Source of the DNA: Alphaproteobacteria bacterium | GTDB lineage: Bacteria; Pseudomonadota; Alphaproteobacteria; Sphingomonadales; Sphingomonadaceae | Direction: 5' to 3' | Assembly: GCA_005883305.1 (NCBI GenBank) | Contig: VBAC01000001.1 | Location: 1,612,001 to 1,676,000 of the forward strand | DNA: 64,000 bases | In this document: piece after piece, positions 34,475 through 42,588 of the stretch | How the letters are laid out: each line of letters starts with the position of its first letter | How positions within the stretch are numbered: the stretch's first letter is position 1 | Program-made: the position numbers and the translations under genes | The notes under the pieces: model-generated | Databases searched by the model: none | What the model was told of the DNA's origin: nothing | The model's input: only the letters and a program-made list of their open reading frames with translations

Positions 34475-36253
34475 CTATCGGACAGAGCTCCACGGCCGGG
34501 ACAGGAGCCCGGCGCAATTGATCAGCCCAACAAGCGAATAAGTCTGCGGATAGTTGCCCCACAATTCGCCCGTTTCGAAGTCCGTATCTTCAGAGAGGAG
34601 ACCGGCCGGCGTCAGGCGTTCGAGCATCTTCTCGTAGAGCGCGCGGGCCTCGTCGGTCCGGCCGACTAGATGGAGGGCCTCGATCAGCCAGAAGGTACAG
34701 AAGTTGAAGGCCGTTTCGGGCAGCCCGAAATCGTCCTCGTCGGCGTAGCGGAGCATGTGCTCGCCGCGCCTCAGGCCCTTCTCGACCGCGTTGAAGGTGG
34801 CGAGGAAGCGCGGGTCGCCGGGCTCGAGGAAGCGCATGTCGACCAGCTGGAGCAGGCTGGCGTCCAGCTCGTCGCCGCCGAAGGTCGCGGCGAAGCGCTT
34901 CTCACCCTCGTGCCAGGCGCGCTGCTCGATCGTCGCGCGCACCTTGTCGGCCCGCTGCCGCCAGACCCGGGCGCGCGCCTTCTCACCGAGCACCGCGGCG
35001 ATGTTCGCCAGCCGGTCGCAGGCGGCCCAGCTCATTACCGCGCTGTAGGTGTGGACGCTGGTGCGCGTGCGGAATTCCCACAGCCCCGCATCGGGCTTGT
35101 CGTGCATCCTCCACGCGCGCTCGCCGACCTTCTCGAGGGCGGCGAAATCGTCGCCCGTCGCGGGGCGAAAGAGGCGCCGGTCGAAGAAGGCCTGGGCATT
35201 GGAAAGGACGATCTGGCCGTAGGCGTCGTGCTGGACCTGGGTGTAGGCCGCGTTGCCGACCCGCACCGGCCCCATGCCGCGATAGCCGGCCAGGCTATCG
35301 GCGGCGCCCTCCTCAAGCCTCGGCTCGCCCGACACGGCATAGAGCGGCTGGACTTCGCCGTGCTCGGCCTGGTCGACGATGTTCCTGAGGTAGGAGAGAT
35401 AATTCTCCAGCACGTCGAGCGCGCCGAGCCGGTTGAGCGCCTGGACGGTGTAATAGGCGTCGCGGATCCAGCAGTAGCGATAGTCCCAGTTGCGGCCCGA
35501 ATTGGCGGCCTCCGGGATCGACGTGGTCATCGCCGCGACGATCGCCCCGGTCTCCTCGTGCTGGCAGAGCTTGAGCGTGATCGCCGCGCGGATGACGACC
35601 TCCTGCCACTCGAGCGGGATGGCGAGCCCGCGCACCCATGCCTGCCAGTGATCGACCGTCTGGTGGAGCATCCCGGCGAGCGTCTCGCGCACGTTGCCGA
35701 CGAACGGCTCGTCCGGGCCGAGGAAGAAGTGGAGCGATTCCTCGAGCCGGAAGCTGCGGCCTTCGAGCAAATGGATCACCGGGGCGTCGGTGGTGAGGCG
35801 AAGCGGCTGGGGCTCCGTGAGGAAACGAATGTGGTTGGTGCCGCTGGTGCGCTGCGCCGGGCGGGCGCCCCACCCCGCGGCGGGATGAAGGGCGACCTTG
35901 ATCCGGGGCACTCCGACCAGCGGCCGCACGATCCGAATGAAGGCCACGGGGCGGTACATCCGGCCGCGCCGTTCGAGCCTGGGGCAGAAATCGTAGACGT
36001 CGGCCACGCCGCCATTGGCGTCGGTCAAACGGGTCACGAGCACGGGCGTGTTCTTGAGGTAGCGCTGGGTGGCGGAAACCTGGTCGTCGAGCTCTATGCG
36101 CCATTCGCCAGGCGTCCCCGCCGGGTCGAGCAGCGAGCAGAACAAGGGATCGCCGTCGACTCGGGGCTGGCAGGCCCAGACGAACCCGGCGGCGGCGTCG
36201 ATCAGCGCGCTGACCTGGCAATTGCCGATCGGCCAGAGATCGAGAGTCCTCAT
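34475..36253 (-). CDS. GH15 family glycosidase (trehalase- or glucoamylase-like)
   Basis: A 592-residue GH15 protein. The N-terminal beta-sandwich starts MRTLDLWPIGNCQVSALID. The (alpha/alpha)6 barrel has GRNWDYRYCWIRDAYYTVQAL with a catalytic-site Glu/Asp region, and GYRGMGPVRVGNAAYTQVQHD. GH15 includes glucoamylases and also bacterial trehalases; between otsB and otsA a trehalase is more likely. No signal peptide is seen, so it would act in the cytoplasm. It overlaps otsB by 4 bases (ATGA), and its stop touches the otsA start. Confidence 0.9.
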   Translation of the reverse strand: MRTLDLWPIGNCQVSALIDAAAGFVWACQPRVDGDPLFCSLLDPAGTPGEWRIELDDQVSATQRYLKNTPVLVTRLTDANGGVADVYDFCPRLERRGRMYRPVAFIRIVRPLVGVPRIKVALHPAAGWGARPAQRTSGTNHIRFLTEPQPLRLTTDAPVIHLLEGRSFRLEESLHFFLGPDEPFVGNVRETLAGMLHQTVDHWQAWVRGLAIPLEWQEVVIRAAITLKLCQHEETGAIVAAMTTSIPEAANSGRNWDYRYCWIRDAYYTVQALNRLGALDVLENYLSYLRNIVDQAEHGEVQPLYAVSGEPRLEEGAADSLAGYRGMGPVRVGNAAYTQVQHDAYGQIVLSNAQAFFDRRLFRPATGDDFAALEKVGERAWRMHDKPDAGLWEFRTRTSVHTYSAVMSWAACDRLANIAAVLGEKARARVWRQRADKVRATIEQRAWHEGEKRFAATFGGDELDASLLQLVDMRFLEPGDPRFLATFNAVEKGLRRGEHMLRYADEDDFGLPETAFNFCTFWLIEALHLVGRTDEARALYEKMLERLTPAGLLSEDTDFETGELWGNYPQTYSLVGLINCAGLLSRPWSSVR

Positions 36254-36975
36254 GCCGCCTCCAGCCAGCGGCGCACCGCAGCGACCGACGCCAGGCGGAA
36301 CCGCGCCGCGGTTTGGCGCGGGGGCCCGACCAGGATGCCCACGCCGCCAAGGTCGGCGGCGGCCTCGAAACCGTGCTCGTCCGTCAGATCGTCTCCCACG
36401 AACCAAGGACGCGCACCGGCGAAGCGTTGTTCCGTCATGAACGCGCGCAGGGCATCGCCCTTGGTCGCTCCCAGCGTGCGAAGCTCGATCACCATCGAGC
36501 CGCGCTGGACCGAAAAGCCGTGCCTTTCGGCCAGATCCTCCATGAACCCCTGGACATGCTCCTCAGCGTCGGGAGCGAGGCGATAATGGAGCGCGATTCC
36601 GGCGGGCTTTTCCTCCGCGATGAGGCCTGGAATCTCCGCGGCGAAGCGGCGCACCTCGTCGTTCACGTTATCGAGGCCGATCGGCACGCTGAGCGGAACG
36701 CGCGCTCCGTCGGCGAGCCTGAGCTCGAGTCCGTGGGACCCCGAAAAGGCGATGCCCGACGCCGGCAAGTGCCGATCGAGGTCGGCGAGAGACCGCCCGC
36801 TGACGATCGCAAGCCGCCCGCGCAGGCGCTGTCGCAGTTGCTCCAGCAACGGGGCGAGCCCAGCGGGCACGCGAATCGAATCCGGCGTATCGGCGAGATC
36901 GACGAGGGTCCCGTCGAAATCGAGGAACAAGGCGGCGTTCTCGGGCAAAGCGGGGGGCGGCTCAAGCTCCGGCAT
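36250..36975 (-). CDS. otsB: Trehalose-6-phosphate phosphatase
   Basis: A 241-residue HAD-superfamily phosphatase. The nucleophile motif is AALFLDFDGTLVDLAD near residue 17, motif II is LAIVSGRS, and PWFVGDDLTDEHGF is motif IV. It removes the phosphate from trehalose-6-phosphate made by OtsA. It is first of the three-gene operon. The ATG at 36975 was taken because the earlier in-frame sequence has no family similarity; the 185 bp up to the divergent TAT protein should hold the operon promoter, though I found no clear match to the EcfG (GGAAC...CGTT) consensus. Confidence 0.93.
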   Translation of the reverse strand: MPELEPPPALPENAALFLDFDGTLVDLADTPDSIRVPAGLAPLLEQLRQRLRGRLAIVSGRSLADLDRHLPASGIAFSGSHGLELRLADGARVPLSVPIGLDNVNDEVRRFAAEIPGLIAEEKPAGIALHYRLAPDAEEHVQGFMEDLAERHGFSVQRGSMVIELRTLGATKGDALRAFMTEQRFAGARPWFVGDDLTDEHGFEAAADLGGVGILVGPPRQTAARFRLASVAAVRRWLEAA

Positions 36976-37160
36976 GGGGCTCCCGTTGGCAAGGCGCGCA
37001 GCAAAGCTCAAGCGCGGAGTCCACTCCGTGACAGCATTTCGGCTGCATAACAAAGCTGTTTCCACGAGCCGGCGTTTAGGCCATACTCCTGCGGGCGCGA
37101 GCGGCGCTCCAGACGACGGCCAACGCTCCAACACGCCGCTCCTTTTGGGGGATTTTTCAA

Positions 37161-37619
37161 ATGGAAGACACACGCGGCACTCTTTCCCGGCGTAACATGC
37201 TGATCGCGGGCGGGGGCGCGGTCGCTGCTCTCGGGGCGTCGATCGCCCTTCCATCGGGCGCGACGGCCAGTCCACGCGCTCGCACCCAATCGAGCACTCA
37301 GCGCCGTCTCTCCGGCGCGCGGCCGCTGGCCAGCGCGGGCCATGACGAATGGGCGGCGCAGGTCGGCTCGACCTTCGCCGTCGCCGGAGCCCAGGGACTG
37401 ACCCTCGCCCAAGTGCGGCCGCTCGAATCCTCCGGCCGGCGCCCCGCCGGAGCGCGCGACCGCGCCTTTCTCGCGGAGTTCGAAATCGTCGGGCGCGGTC
37501 GGATCGCCGGGGACCAGACCTATATGGTCAGCCACCCCGAGTCTGGCCCGTTCCAGATGTTCCTGACGGCCGCCGGCGACGCGCGAAATCCGGGCCGGAT
37601 GCACGCGGTCTTCAACTGA
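37161..37619 (+). CDS. TAT-exported DUF6916 family protein
   Basis: A 152-residue protein that starts with a twin-arginine signal (TLSRRNMLIAGGGAVAALGASIAL). The mature domain, with VGSTFAVAGAQGLTLAQVRPLE, FLAEFEIVG and YMVSHPESGPFQMFLTAAG, is a small beta-barrel of the DUF6916 type. A second, shorter DUF6916 protein is encoded at 38294-38587 on the other strand. DUF6916 genes are often near tail-collar-like (microcystin-dependent) protein genes; none is here. The GNAT gene starts 4 bases after the stop. Confidence 0.78.
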   Translation: MEDTRGTLSRRNMLIAGGGAVAALGASIALPSGATASPRARTQSSTQRRLSGARPLASAGHDEWAAQVGSTFAVAGAQGLTLAQVRPLESSGRRPAGARDRAFLAEFEIVGRGRIAGDQTYMVSHPESGPFQMFLTAAGDARNPGRMHAVFN

Positions 37620-37623
37620 GCCT

Positions 37624-38130
37624 ATGACCTTCAGCCTGCGGCGCGCGGCCACGCTCGGCGTGACCGCGCGCCCAATGACCGACGAAGACTTGCCGTTCGT
37701 CGCTGCGCTTTATCGTTCGGTACGCGCCGCGGAGCTGGCGATGAGCGGCTGGCCCGAGGAAATGCAGGCCGCCTTCTTCGATCAGCAGCACCGCGCCCAG
37801 CACCACCATTATCGCACCCATTATCCGGACGCGGCCTGGCTGATCCTCGAGCGCGGCGGCGAGCCGATCGGCCGGCTCTACTTCCATGAAACGCCATCGG
37901 ACCTTCACCTGATCGACATATCGCTGGCGGAGACTTGCCGCGGCGCCGGCATCGGCCGGGCGATCATGAGCGACCTGATCGAGCGCGCCGGCGGGGAAGC
38001 GGGCAAATCGATGTCGCTGTTCGTCGAGCCGAACAATCGGGCGCGGCGCCTCTATCTCCGCCTCGGCTTCGTCGGCGAGGGCAATGCGGGCGCCTATGAA
38101 GCGATGCGCTGGCGCGCCGGCGGGGCTTAG
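37624..38130 (+). CDS. GNAT family N-acetyltransferase
   Basis: A 168-residue GNAT protein. DISLAETCRGAGIGRAIMSDLIERA is the acetyl-CoA-binding loop and helix, and SLFVEPNNRARRLYLRLGF the family C-terminal strand and helix. The N-terminal ARPMTDEDLPFVAALYRSVRA is the substrate region. The acceptor is unknown. It follows the DUF6916 gene so closely that the two are one operon. Confidence 0.87.
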   Translation: MTFSLRRAATLGVTARPMTDEDLPFVAALYRSVRAAELAMSGWPEEMQAAFFDQQHRAQHHHYRTHYPDAAWLILERGGEPIGRLYFHETPSDLHLIDISLAETCRGAGIGRAIMSDLIERAGGEAGKSMSLFVEPNNRARRLYLRLGFVGEGNAGAYEAMRWRAGGA

Positions 38131-38153
38131 GACGGATCGACATTCCATTTCAT

Positions 38154-38238
38154 CGTCATTCCCGCGAAAGCGGGAATCCAGCTTCTTCAATCGCCTGGGA
38201 GAAGAAACAAGCTGGACCCCCGCTTTCGCGGGGTGACG
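38154..38238. repeat. Repeat family B, copy 2
   Basis: Arms CGTCATTCCCGCGAAAGCGGGAATCCAGC and GCTGGACCCCCGCTTTCGCGGGGTGACG, with a short centre. It lies between the convergent GNAT and DUF6916 genes. Confidence 0.92.
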
Positions 38239-38293
38239 AGCAAGGGGAATATTCGAAGCTAAACAAGCGAATTACGCTGAATGTCGATGCGCC

Positions 38294-38587
38294 CTAGAAG
38301 AACACCGCCTCGTAGCGGGTACAGCTCTGGTCACGGGCAATGGGGACGACGAAGATCTCGTAGCGATCGCGGGCAATCTCGAACGGAAATATCCCCTGCG
38401 CCAATACCGGATCGAGCGGCCCGATGAATTCCAGGCGAAAGCCGCCCCCGATGCGCGACGAGCCCGGCAGCTCCTGCGCGGCGTCCAGCCGCATCTCCAG
38501 CCGATGGCCGCGCACGGGCACCGCGAAGGTCTTGCCGACGCGGGGCGCGAAGTCGCCAACGGTGATCGGACGTTCCACTTCCATCAT
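38294..38587 (-). CDS. DUF6916 family protein, cytoplasmic paralogue
   Basis: A 97-residue protein consisting of a DUF6916 domain: GDFAPRVGKTFAVPVRGHRLEM, FRLEFIGPLDPVLAQGIFPFE, then YEIFVVPIARDQSCTRYEAVF. It lines up region by region with the exported protein at 37161-37619 but has no signal sequence. Two adjacent ATGs are possible (38587 or 38584); the stop of the SH3 gene overlaps them, so translation is coupled. Confidence 0.75.
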   Translation of the reverse strand: MMEVERPITVGDFAPRVGKTFAVPVRGHRLEMRLDAAQELPGSSRIGGGFRLEFIGPLDPVLAQGIFPFEIARDRYEIFVVPIARDQSCTRYEAVFF

Positions 38588-39069
38588 CGCAGCACCTCGT
38601 CCGGATCGACGCCCCATATGTCGGTGGAGCGGATGTAGCCCGCGCGGCCATGGACGTCGAGCCGGCACCAGCCTGAAGCGCAGTGCGAGATGCGGCCGAC
38701 CACCCCGGGTTCGGCCCGATAGCGGACCGGCGAGCCTTCATCGGGCGATTCGTGCAATGGCCGCGGACCGTCACCCCTGACGAGCGCGGTTCGGCGGTCG
38801 GCGAGCATCACCGCCGACATCCAGCCGGTCGTTCCGTCCGGATCCTGAATTTTGCGCCAGCTTTCGTATACCTCGATCACCCGGATCGGCAGATCGGCGC
38901 GCCGATACTCCCAGGTGGCGGGGTAATTCTGGCTCGGCCCGGTGCGCATCATCGCCCGCCCCGAAGCGATCGAGGCCCAATAAGGCGTCGCACGCTGCTG
39001 TTGCGCCGCCGCCGCCCCGGCGACCAGGCTCGCCGCAAGCAGCAACAACGCCAGGCCGCGCTTGATCAT
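38584..39069 (-). CDS. Exported bacterial-SH3 domain protein
   Basis: A 161-residue protein with a signal peptide (MIKRGLALLLLAASLVAGAAAAQQ). Two SH3-like repeats follow: SGRAMMRTGPSQNYPATWEYRRADLPI with WRKIQDPDGTTGWM, and YRAEPGVVGRISHCASGWCRLDVHGRAGYI. Such proteins bind peptidoglycan or act in the envelope. The ATG at 39069 was preferred over a GTG at 39084, which would sit directly after the preceding stop codon. It is co-directional with the dioxygenase-like gene upstream. Confidence 0.82.
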   Translation of the reverse strand: MIKRGLALLLLAASLVAGAAAAQQQRATPYWASIASGRAMMRTGPSQNYPATWEYRRADLPIRVIEVYESWRKIQDPDGTTGWMSAVMLADRRTALVRGDGPRPLHESPDEGSPVRYRAEPGVVGRISHCASGWCRLDVHGRAGYIRSTDIWGVDPDEVLR

Positions 39070-39084
39070 CCTCACGCCGTCCAC

Positions 39085-40491
39085 TCAGTCGCCGGTCTGG
39101 ATGCGCTCGACGAGCTGCTTCACCGTGGGCACGAAGCCGTTCGAGTAGAACGGGTCCTGCCTGAAGCGGAAGGCGGAGTGGCCGGCGAACATCAGATTGT
39201 TCTCGGTCGGCCCGCCGTGAGCGATGTCCTGCAGCGTCTTCTGAATGCAGAAGCTGCGCGGATCGGCGAGACGGCCAGTGGTATTCTTCTCGTTGTCGGC
39301 CCAGGAGGAGAAGCCGCACTGCGAAAGGCAGCCCATGCAGTCCGCCTGATCCTTGCGGATGTCGTGCTTCTCCTCGGGCGTGACGAAGACCAGCGTCTCG
39401 TCCGGAGTCTTGAGCGCCTCGGTGAACCCTTGCGCGTACCAGGTGCGGGCATGATTGAGATCGCCCTTGGTCACCCAGTAATTCTTCTTGCCCATCACCC
39501 CGACGTCGAGCTGGAAGGCGTGATCGCCGAGCGGCTCCTTGGTGAAGGCGATCTGGCGATGCGAACGCGCCTCGAGATTGCGCAGGAACGGGTTGCGGAC
39601 GGCCGAGCTGTAGAAGCCGGTCGGCGAGAAGCGGTGGAGCAGGATGTCGCCTTCCTCGAGCGTCATCAGCCGCTCCTTCCACGCCTCCGGGATCGGGCTC
39701 TCCTTGGTCAACAGCGGCCTGGTGCCGAACTGGAAGGCGATCTGGCCGAGCTCCGGATTGTCGATCCAATTCTCCCATTCCTTGAGGTTCCACACGCCGC
39801 CGGCCATCACGATCGGCGTCGAATCGGGAATTCCGCCCTCGCGCATGGTCTGCCGAAGCGCCGCGACCCGCGGATAGGGATCCTGCGGCTGCAGCGGATC
39901 CTCGGCGTTGGAGAGGCCGTTATGCCCTCCGGCGAGCCAGGGATCCTCGTAGACGACCGCCGACAGCCATTCCGCCGCCTTCGAATAAGCGCGCTTCCAC
40001 AGTGCCGAGAAGGCGCGCGCCGAGCTGATGATCGGCAAATAGGAGACGCCGTAGGACGCGGCGATCTCGCTCAGCTTGTAGGGCATCCCGGCGCCGCAGG
40101 TGACGCCGGAGACGAGGCCCTTGGTCCGTTCGAGCACCCCGTGGAGCACGCGCTGTGCGCCGCCCATCTCCCAAAGCACGTTGATGTTGATCGCGCCGCG
40201 GCCCGACGCGATCTCGTAGGCGCGCTGCACCTGCGCGACGGCGCCGTCGATCGCATATTGGATCAGCTCTTCGTGGCGCTCGCGGCGGGTCAGCGCGTGG
40301 TAGATCTGGGGAATGATCCGGCCTTCGGGATCGTAGCTGTCGGCGTTGACCGCAGAGACGGTGCCGATGCCTCCCGCCGCCGCCCACGCGCCCGAGCTCA
40401 TGCCGTTGGTCGCCGAAACGCCTTTGCCGCCCTCGATCAGGGGCAGCACTTCGCGGCCCGCATAGAGGATCGGTTTGATACCCTTGAACAT
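39085..40491 (-). CDS. Nitronate monooxygenase/2-nitropropane dioxygenase-like flavoprotein
   Basis: A 468-residue protein that begins MFKGIKPILYAGREVLPLIEGGKG after a GGAGGAACG ribosome site. GAGMPYKLSEIAASYGVSYLPIISS and TPIVMAGGVWNLKEWENWID fit the FMN-binding TIM barrel of the NPD family. The C-terminal third with QADCMGCLSQCGFSSWAD is longer than in standard nitronate monooxygenases and carries a Cys cluster that might bind metal. Activity is probably oxidation of a nitronate or a related substrate; the family is firm, the substrate is not. Confidence 0.8.
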   Translation of the reverse strand: MFKGIKPILYAGREVLPLIEGGKGVSATNGMSSGAWAAAGGIGTVSAVNADSYDPEGRIIPQIYHALTRRERHEELIQYAIDGAVAQVQRAYEIASGRGAININVLWEMGGAQRVLHGVLERTKGLVSGVTCGAGMPYKLSEIAASYGVSYLPIISSARAFSALWKRAYSKAAEWLSAVVYEDPWLAGGHNGLSNAEDPLQPQDPYPRVAALRQTMREGGIPDSTPIVMAGGVWNLKEWENWIDNPELGQIAFQFGTRPLLTKESPIPEAWKERLMTLEEGDILLHRFSPTGFYSSAVRNPFLRNLEARSHRQIAFTKEPLGDHAFQLDVGVMGKKNYWVTKGDLNHARTWYAQGFTEALKTPDETLVFVTPEEKHDIRKDQADCMGCLSQCGFSSWADNEKNTTGRLADPRSFCIQKTLQDIAHGGPTENNLMFAGHSAFRFRQDPFYSNGFVPTVKQLVERIQTGD

Positions 40492-40543
40492 CGTTCCTCC
40501 GGAGACCCTGTTGCCCAGCCTATAGGCTGGGACGCGCGAAAAG

Positions 40544-41668
40544 TCATGTATTCGCGGCGAATGCGCCGGGGCGGCCGATAGCGGCGCCGTAAAGCTCTGC
40601 ATAGGCCGCGATCATTGTCCGCTCGTCGTAGAGGCGCGCGGCCTTTTCCCGGTTGGCCGCGCCGATCGCCTTCCTGAGGTGCGGCTGCTCCGCCAGGCTT
40701 GCGAGCGCGGCGGCGAAGCCGGCTTCATCCTCGGCCTCGACGATCAGCGGCGCATTGTCCTCCGAAACCATCGCGCGCACGTCGCCGACCGCGGTCGCCA
40801 CCACCGGCAGCCCTGCGGCCATCGCCTCGACCAGCGAGATCGGGAATTGCTCGCTGTGCGAGGAGAGGGCGAAGATGTCGAAATGCCCGATCCATTGCGC
40901 GGGATCGGCAAGGAAGCCGGGCATCAGCACCCGGGCGGCCACGCCGGCCCCGCGCGCCGCGTCGGCGATCCGCTCGCTCTCCGGCCCCTCGCCGACGATA
41001 ACCAGCCGGGCGGTCGATTTCCCCATCGCCGCGAAGCAGCGCACCAGCCGGGGCAGATTCTTGACTGCCCGAAGCCCCGCGACCGTTCCGATCACGACCT
41101 CGTTTTTGACGGATTTGAGGCCGGGAATCGCCTGCGTCGGCGCGAGCGCGTAGCGCGCCACGTCGATCCCGTTCGGGATTCGCACCGGCACAATGCCCCA
41201 TTCGGATCGCGAGATCTTCTCGAGCCGCGCCGAGGGAACGACCAACCGGTAGGCCGCGCCGAGCCCGGTCCGGCGGTAGAGGTTGCGGCTTGGCTTCAGC
41301 CGCTCGCGCTCGTCCTCGTTGAACCCGTCCTCGTGATGGACCAGCGGTGGGCCGCCAAAAAGGCGTTTCGCCATCACCGCGTCGAACGCGCCCCAATTGT
41401 AGCTCAGCACCAGATCGAACCGGCGCATGTAGCGCGCCAGCCGCCAGAGCCTGAGCGGCGCGGGCGGCCCGGTGAGCGACGGCGCGTCGGCGGGAAACGC
41501 GACCTTGATGCCCCGATCGATCGCACCCCGCGCGCCGAGCCGATCCGGCATGGCGCTCAGCACGACATGCTCGGCCGCATCGCCGAACGCGTTCATCAGC
41601 CGAACCGCGCGCGCCTCCTTGCCGCCGAGCGAAAAGGTCGAATGGCAGTGGAGGATGCGCAGGACCAT
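40544..41668 (-). CDS. Glycosyltransferase family 4-type protein
   Basis: A 374-residue GT-B glycosyltransferase. The N-domain has LHCHSTFSLGGKEARAVRL and the C-domain has VVIGTVAGLRAVKNLPRLVR, LVIVGEGPESERIADAARG and ALSSHSEQFPISLVEAMAAGLPVVAT, the nucleotide-sugar binding segment with its E-x7-E motif. It would add a sugar to a polysaccharide, lipid or exopolysaccharide precursor. No other polysaccharide genes are beside it. It ends 52 bases before the NPD-like gene and follows the alpha/beta hydrolase by 14 bases. Confidence 0.9.
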   Translation of the reverse strand: MVLRILHCHSTFSLGGKEARAVRLMNAFGDAAEHVVLSAMPDRLGARGAIDRGIKVAFPADAPSLTGPPAPLRLWRLARYMRRFDLVLSYNWGAFDAVMAKRLFGGPPLVHHEDGFNEDERERLKPSRNLYRRTGLGAAYRLVVPSARLEKISRSEWGIVPVRIPNGIDVARYALAPTQAIPGLKSVKNEVVIGTVAGLRAVKNLPRLVRCFAAMGKSTARLVIVGEGPESERIADAARGAGVAARVLMPGFLADPAQWIGHFDIFALSSHSEQFPISLVEAMAAGLPVVATAVGDVRAMVSEDNAPLIVEAEDEAGFAAALASLAEQPHLRKAIGAANREKAARLYDERTMIAAYAELYGAAIGRPGAFAANT

Positions 41669-41682
41669 GGGGCCTTATCGCG

Positions 41683-42552
41683 TCATTTCTTGCGCGCTGC
41701 GACCCGCTTCAGCAGCCGGTCGATGGCCTCGATGGCCTCGGGCTCGTCCAGCGTCGGCGCGTGTCCGACATGGGGAATTGTAACGCTCTCGAGGCTCGGA
41801 ACCTCGGCTTTCATGCGCTCCACCGTCTCCGCGCTGAGCAAGTCCGAAATCTCGCCATGGACGACCAGCGAGGGAATACCCTCGAGCGCGCGAAAGGCGG
41901 GCCAGAGGTCGAACCCCGCTTCACCCTGCGGCAGCTTGAACGGCTCGGCGATGCGCATGTCGTAATCGAGCACGATCCGGCCCGACTGGGTCAGCCTGGC
42001 GAGCCTCTTGGCGTAGCGGAGCCACTGATCGATCGTCCAGTCCGGATAGCGATCGCCCTGCGCCTCGGCGATCGCCCGCGCCGCGTGGAGCCAGGTCGGC
42101 CAGTTCTGCGAGCGGCCGACATAGGAGCGGATATGCTCGAGTCCGCGAGTCTCCATCACCGGCCCGATGTCGTTGAGCAACGCCCCGGCGATGCGATCCC
42201 GGCCCGAGGCGGCGAGCAGCATCGTCATGAGCCCGCCGAGCGAGGTGCCGAACAGGACGAAGCGGCCGAGCTTCAGCTCCGCGATCAGCGCCTCGATGTC
42301 CTGGAGGTAGGTCAGCGGCACATAGGACATCGGGTCCTTGGCGTAGGCGCTTTCGCCCCGGCCCCTGAGCTCGACGCAGATCACCCGGCACTTTCCGGCG
42401 AGGCGCTCGGCAACCCCTTCGAAGTCGCGCGCGTTTCGGGTCAGGCCCGGAATGCAAAGGATCGGGGGGCGGCTCGCCGGGCCTGCATAATCGCGGTAGT
42501 GCAGCCTCAGGCCATCGTTCGACAACCAATAGCCATCGGACCATAAGACCAT
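41683..42552 (-). CDS. Alpha/beta hydrolase
   Basis: A 289-residue alpha/beta-hydrolase. ILCIPGLTRNARDFEG has the oxyanion region, LFGTSLGGLMTML is the nucleophile elbow with Ser, and SLVVHGEISDLLS and IPHVGHAPTLDEPEAI give the Asp and His of the triad. It is likely an esterase or lactonase with unknown substrate. The start at 42552 leaves 36 bp to the divergent selO gene. A much longer open frame upstream of it on this strand is the antisense shadow of selO. Confidence 0.88.
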   Translation of the reverse strand: MVLWSDGYWLSNDGLRLHYRDYAGPASRPPILCIPGLTRNARDFEGVAERLAGKCRVICVELRGRGESAYAKDPMSYVPLTYLQDIEALIAELKLGRFVLFGTSLGGLMTMLLAASGRDRIAGALLNDIGPVMETRGLEHIRSYVGRSQNWPTWLHAARAIAEAQGDRYPDWTIDQWLRYAKRLARLTQSGRIVLDYDMRIAEPFKLPQGEAGFDLWPAFRALEGIPSLVVHGEISDLLSAETVERMKAEVPSLESVTIPHVGHAPTLDEPEAIEAIDRLLKRVAARKK

Positions 42553-42588
42553 GCGTTTACCCCTGTCGCCCGCTTTCCCTATCGTCTG

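Noticed and set aside
36976-37160. An EcfG general-stress promoter before otsB
   Set aside because: I looked for GGAAC and CGTT with 16-17 bases between them on both strands and found no match in this gap.
37161-39069. A phage or phage-tail-like cluster, suggested by DUF6916
   Set aside because: No tail, capsid, portal or collar protein is present; the neighbours are a GNAT enzyme and an SH3 protein.
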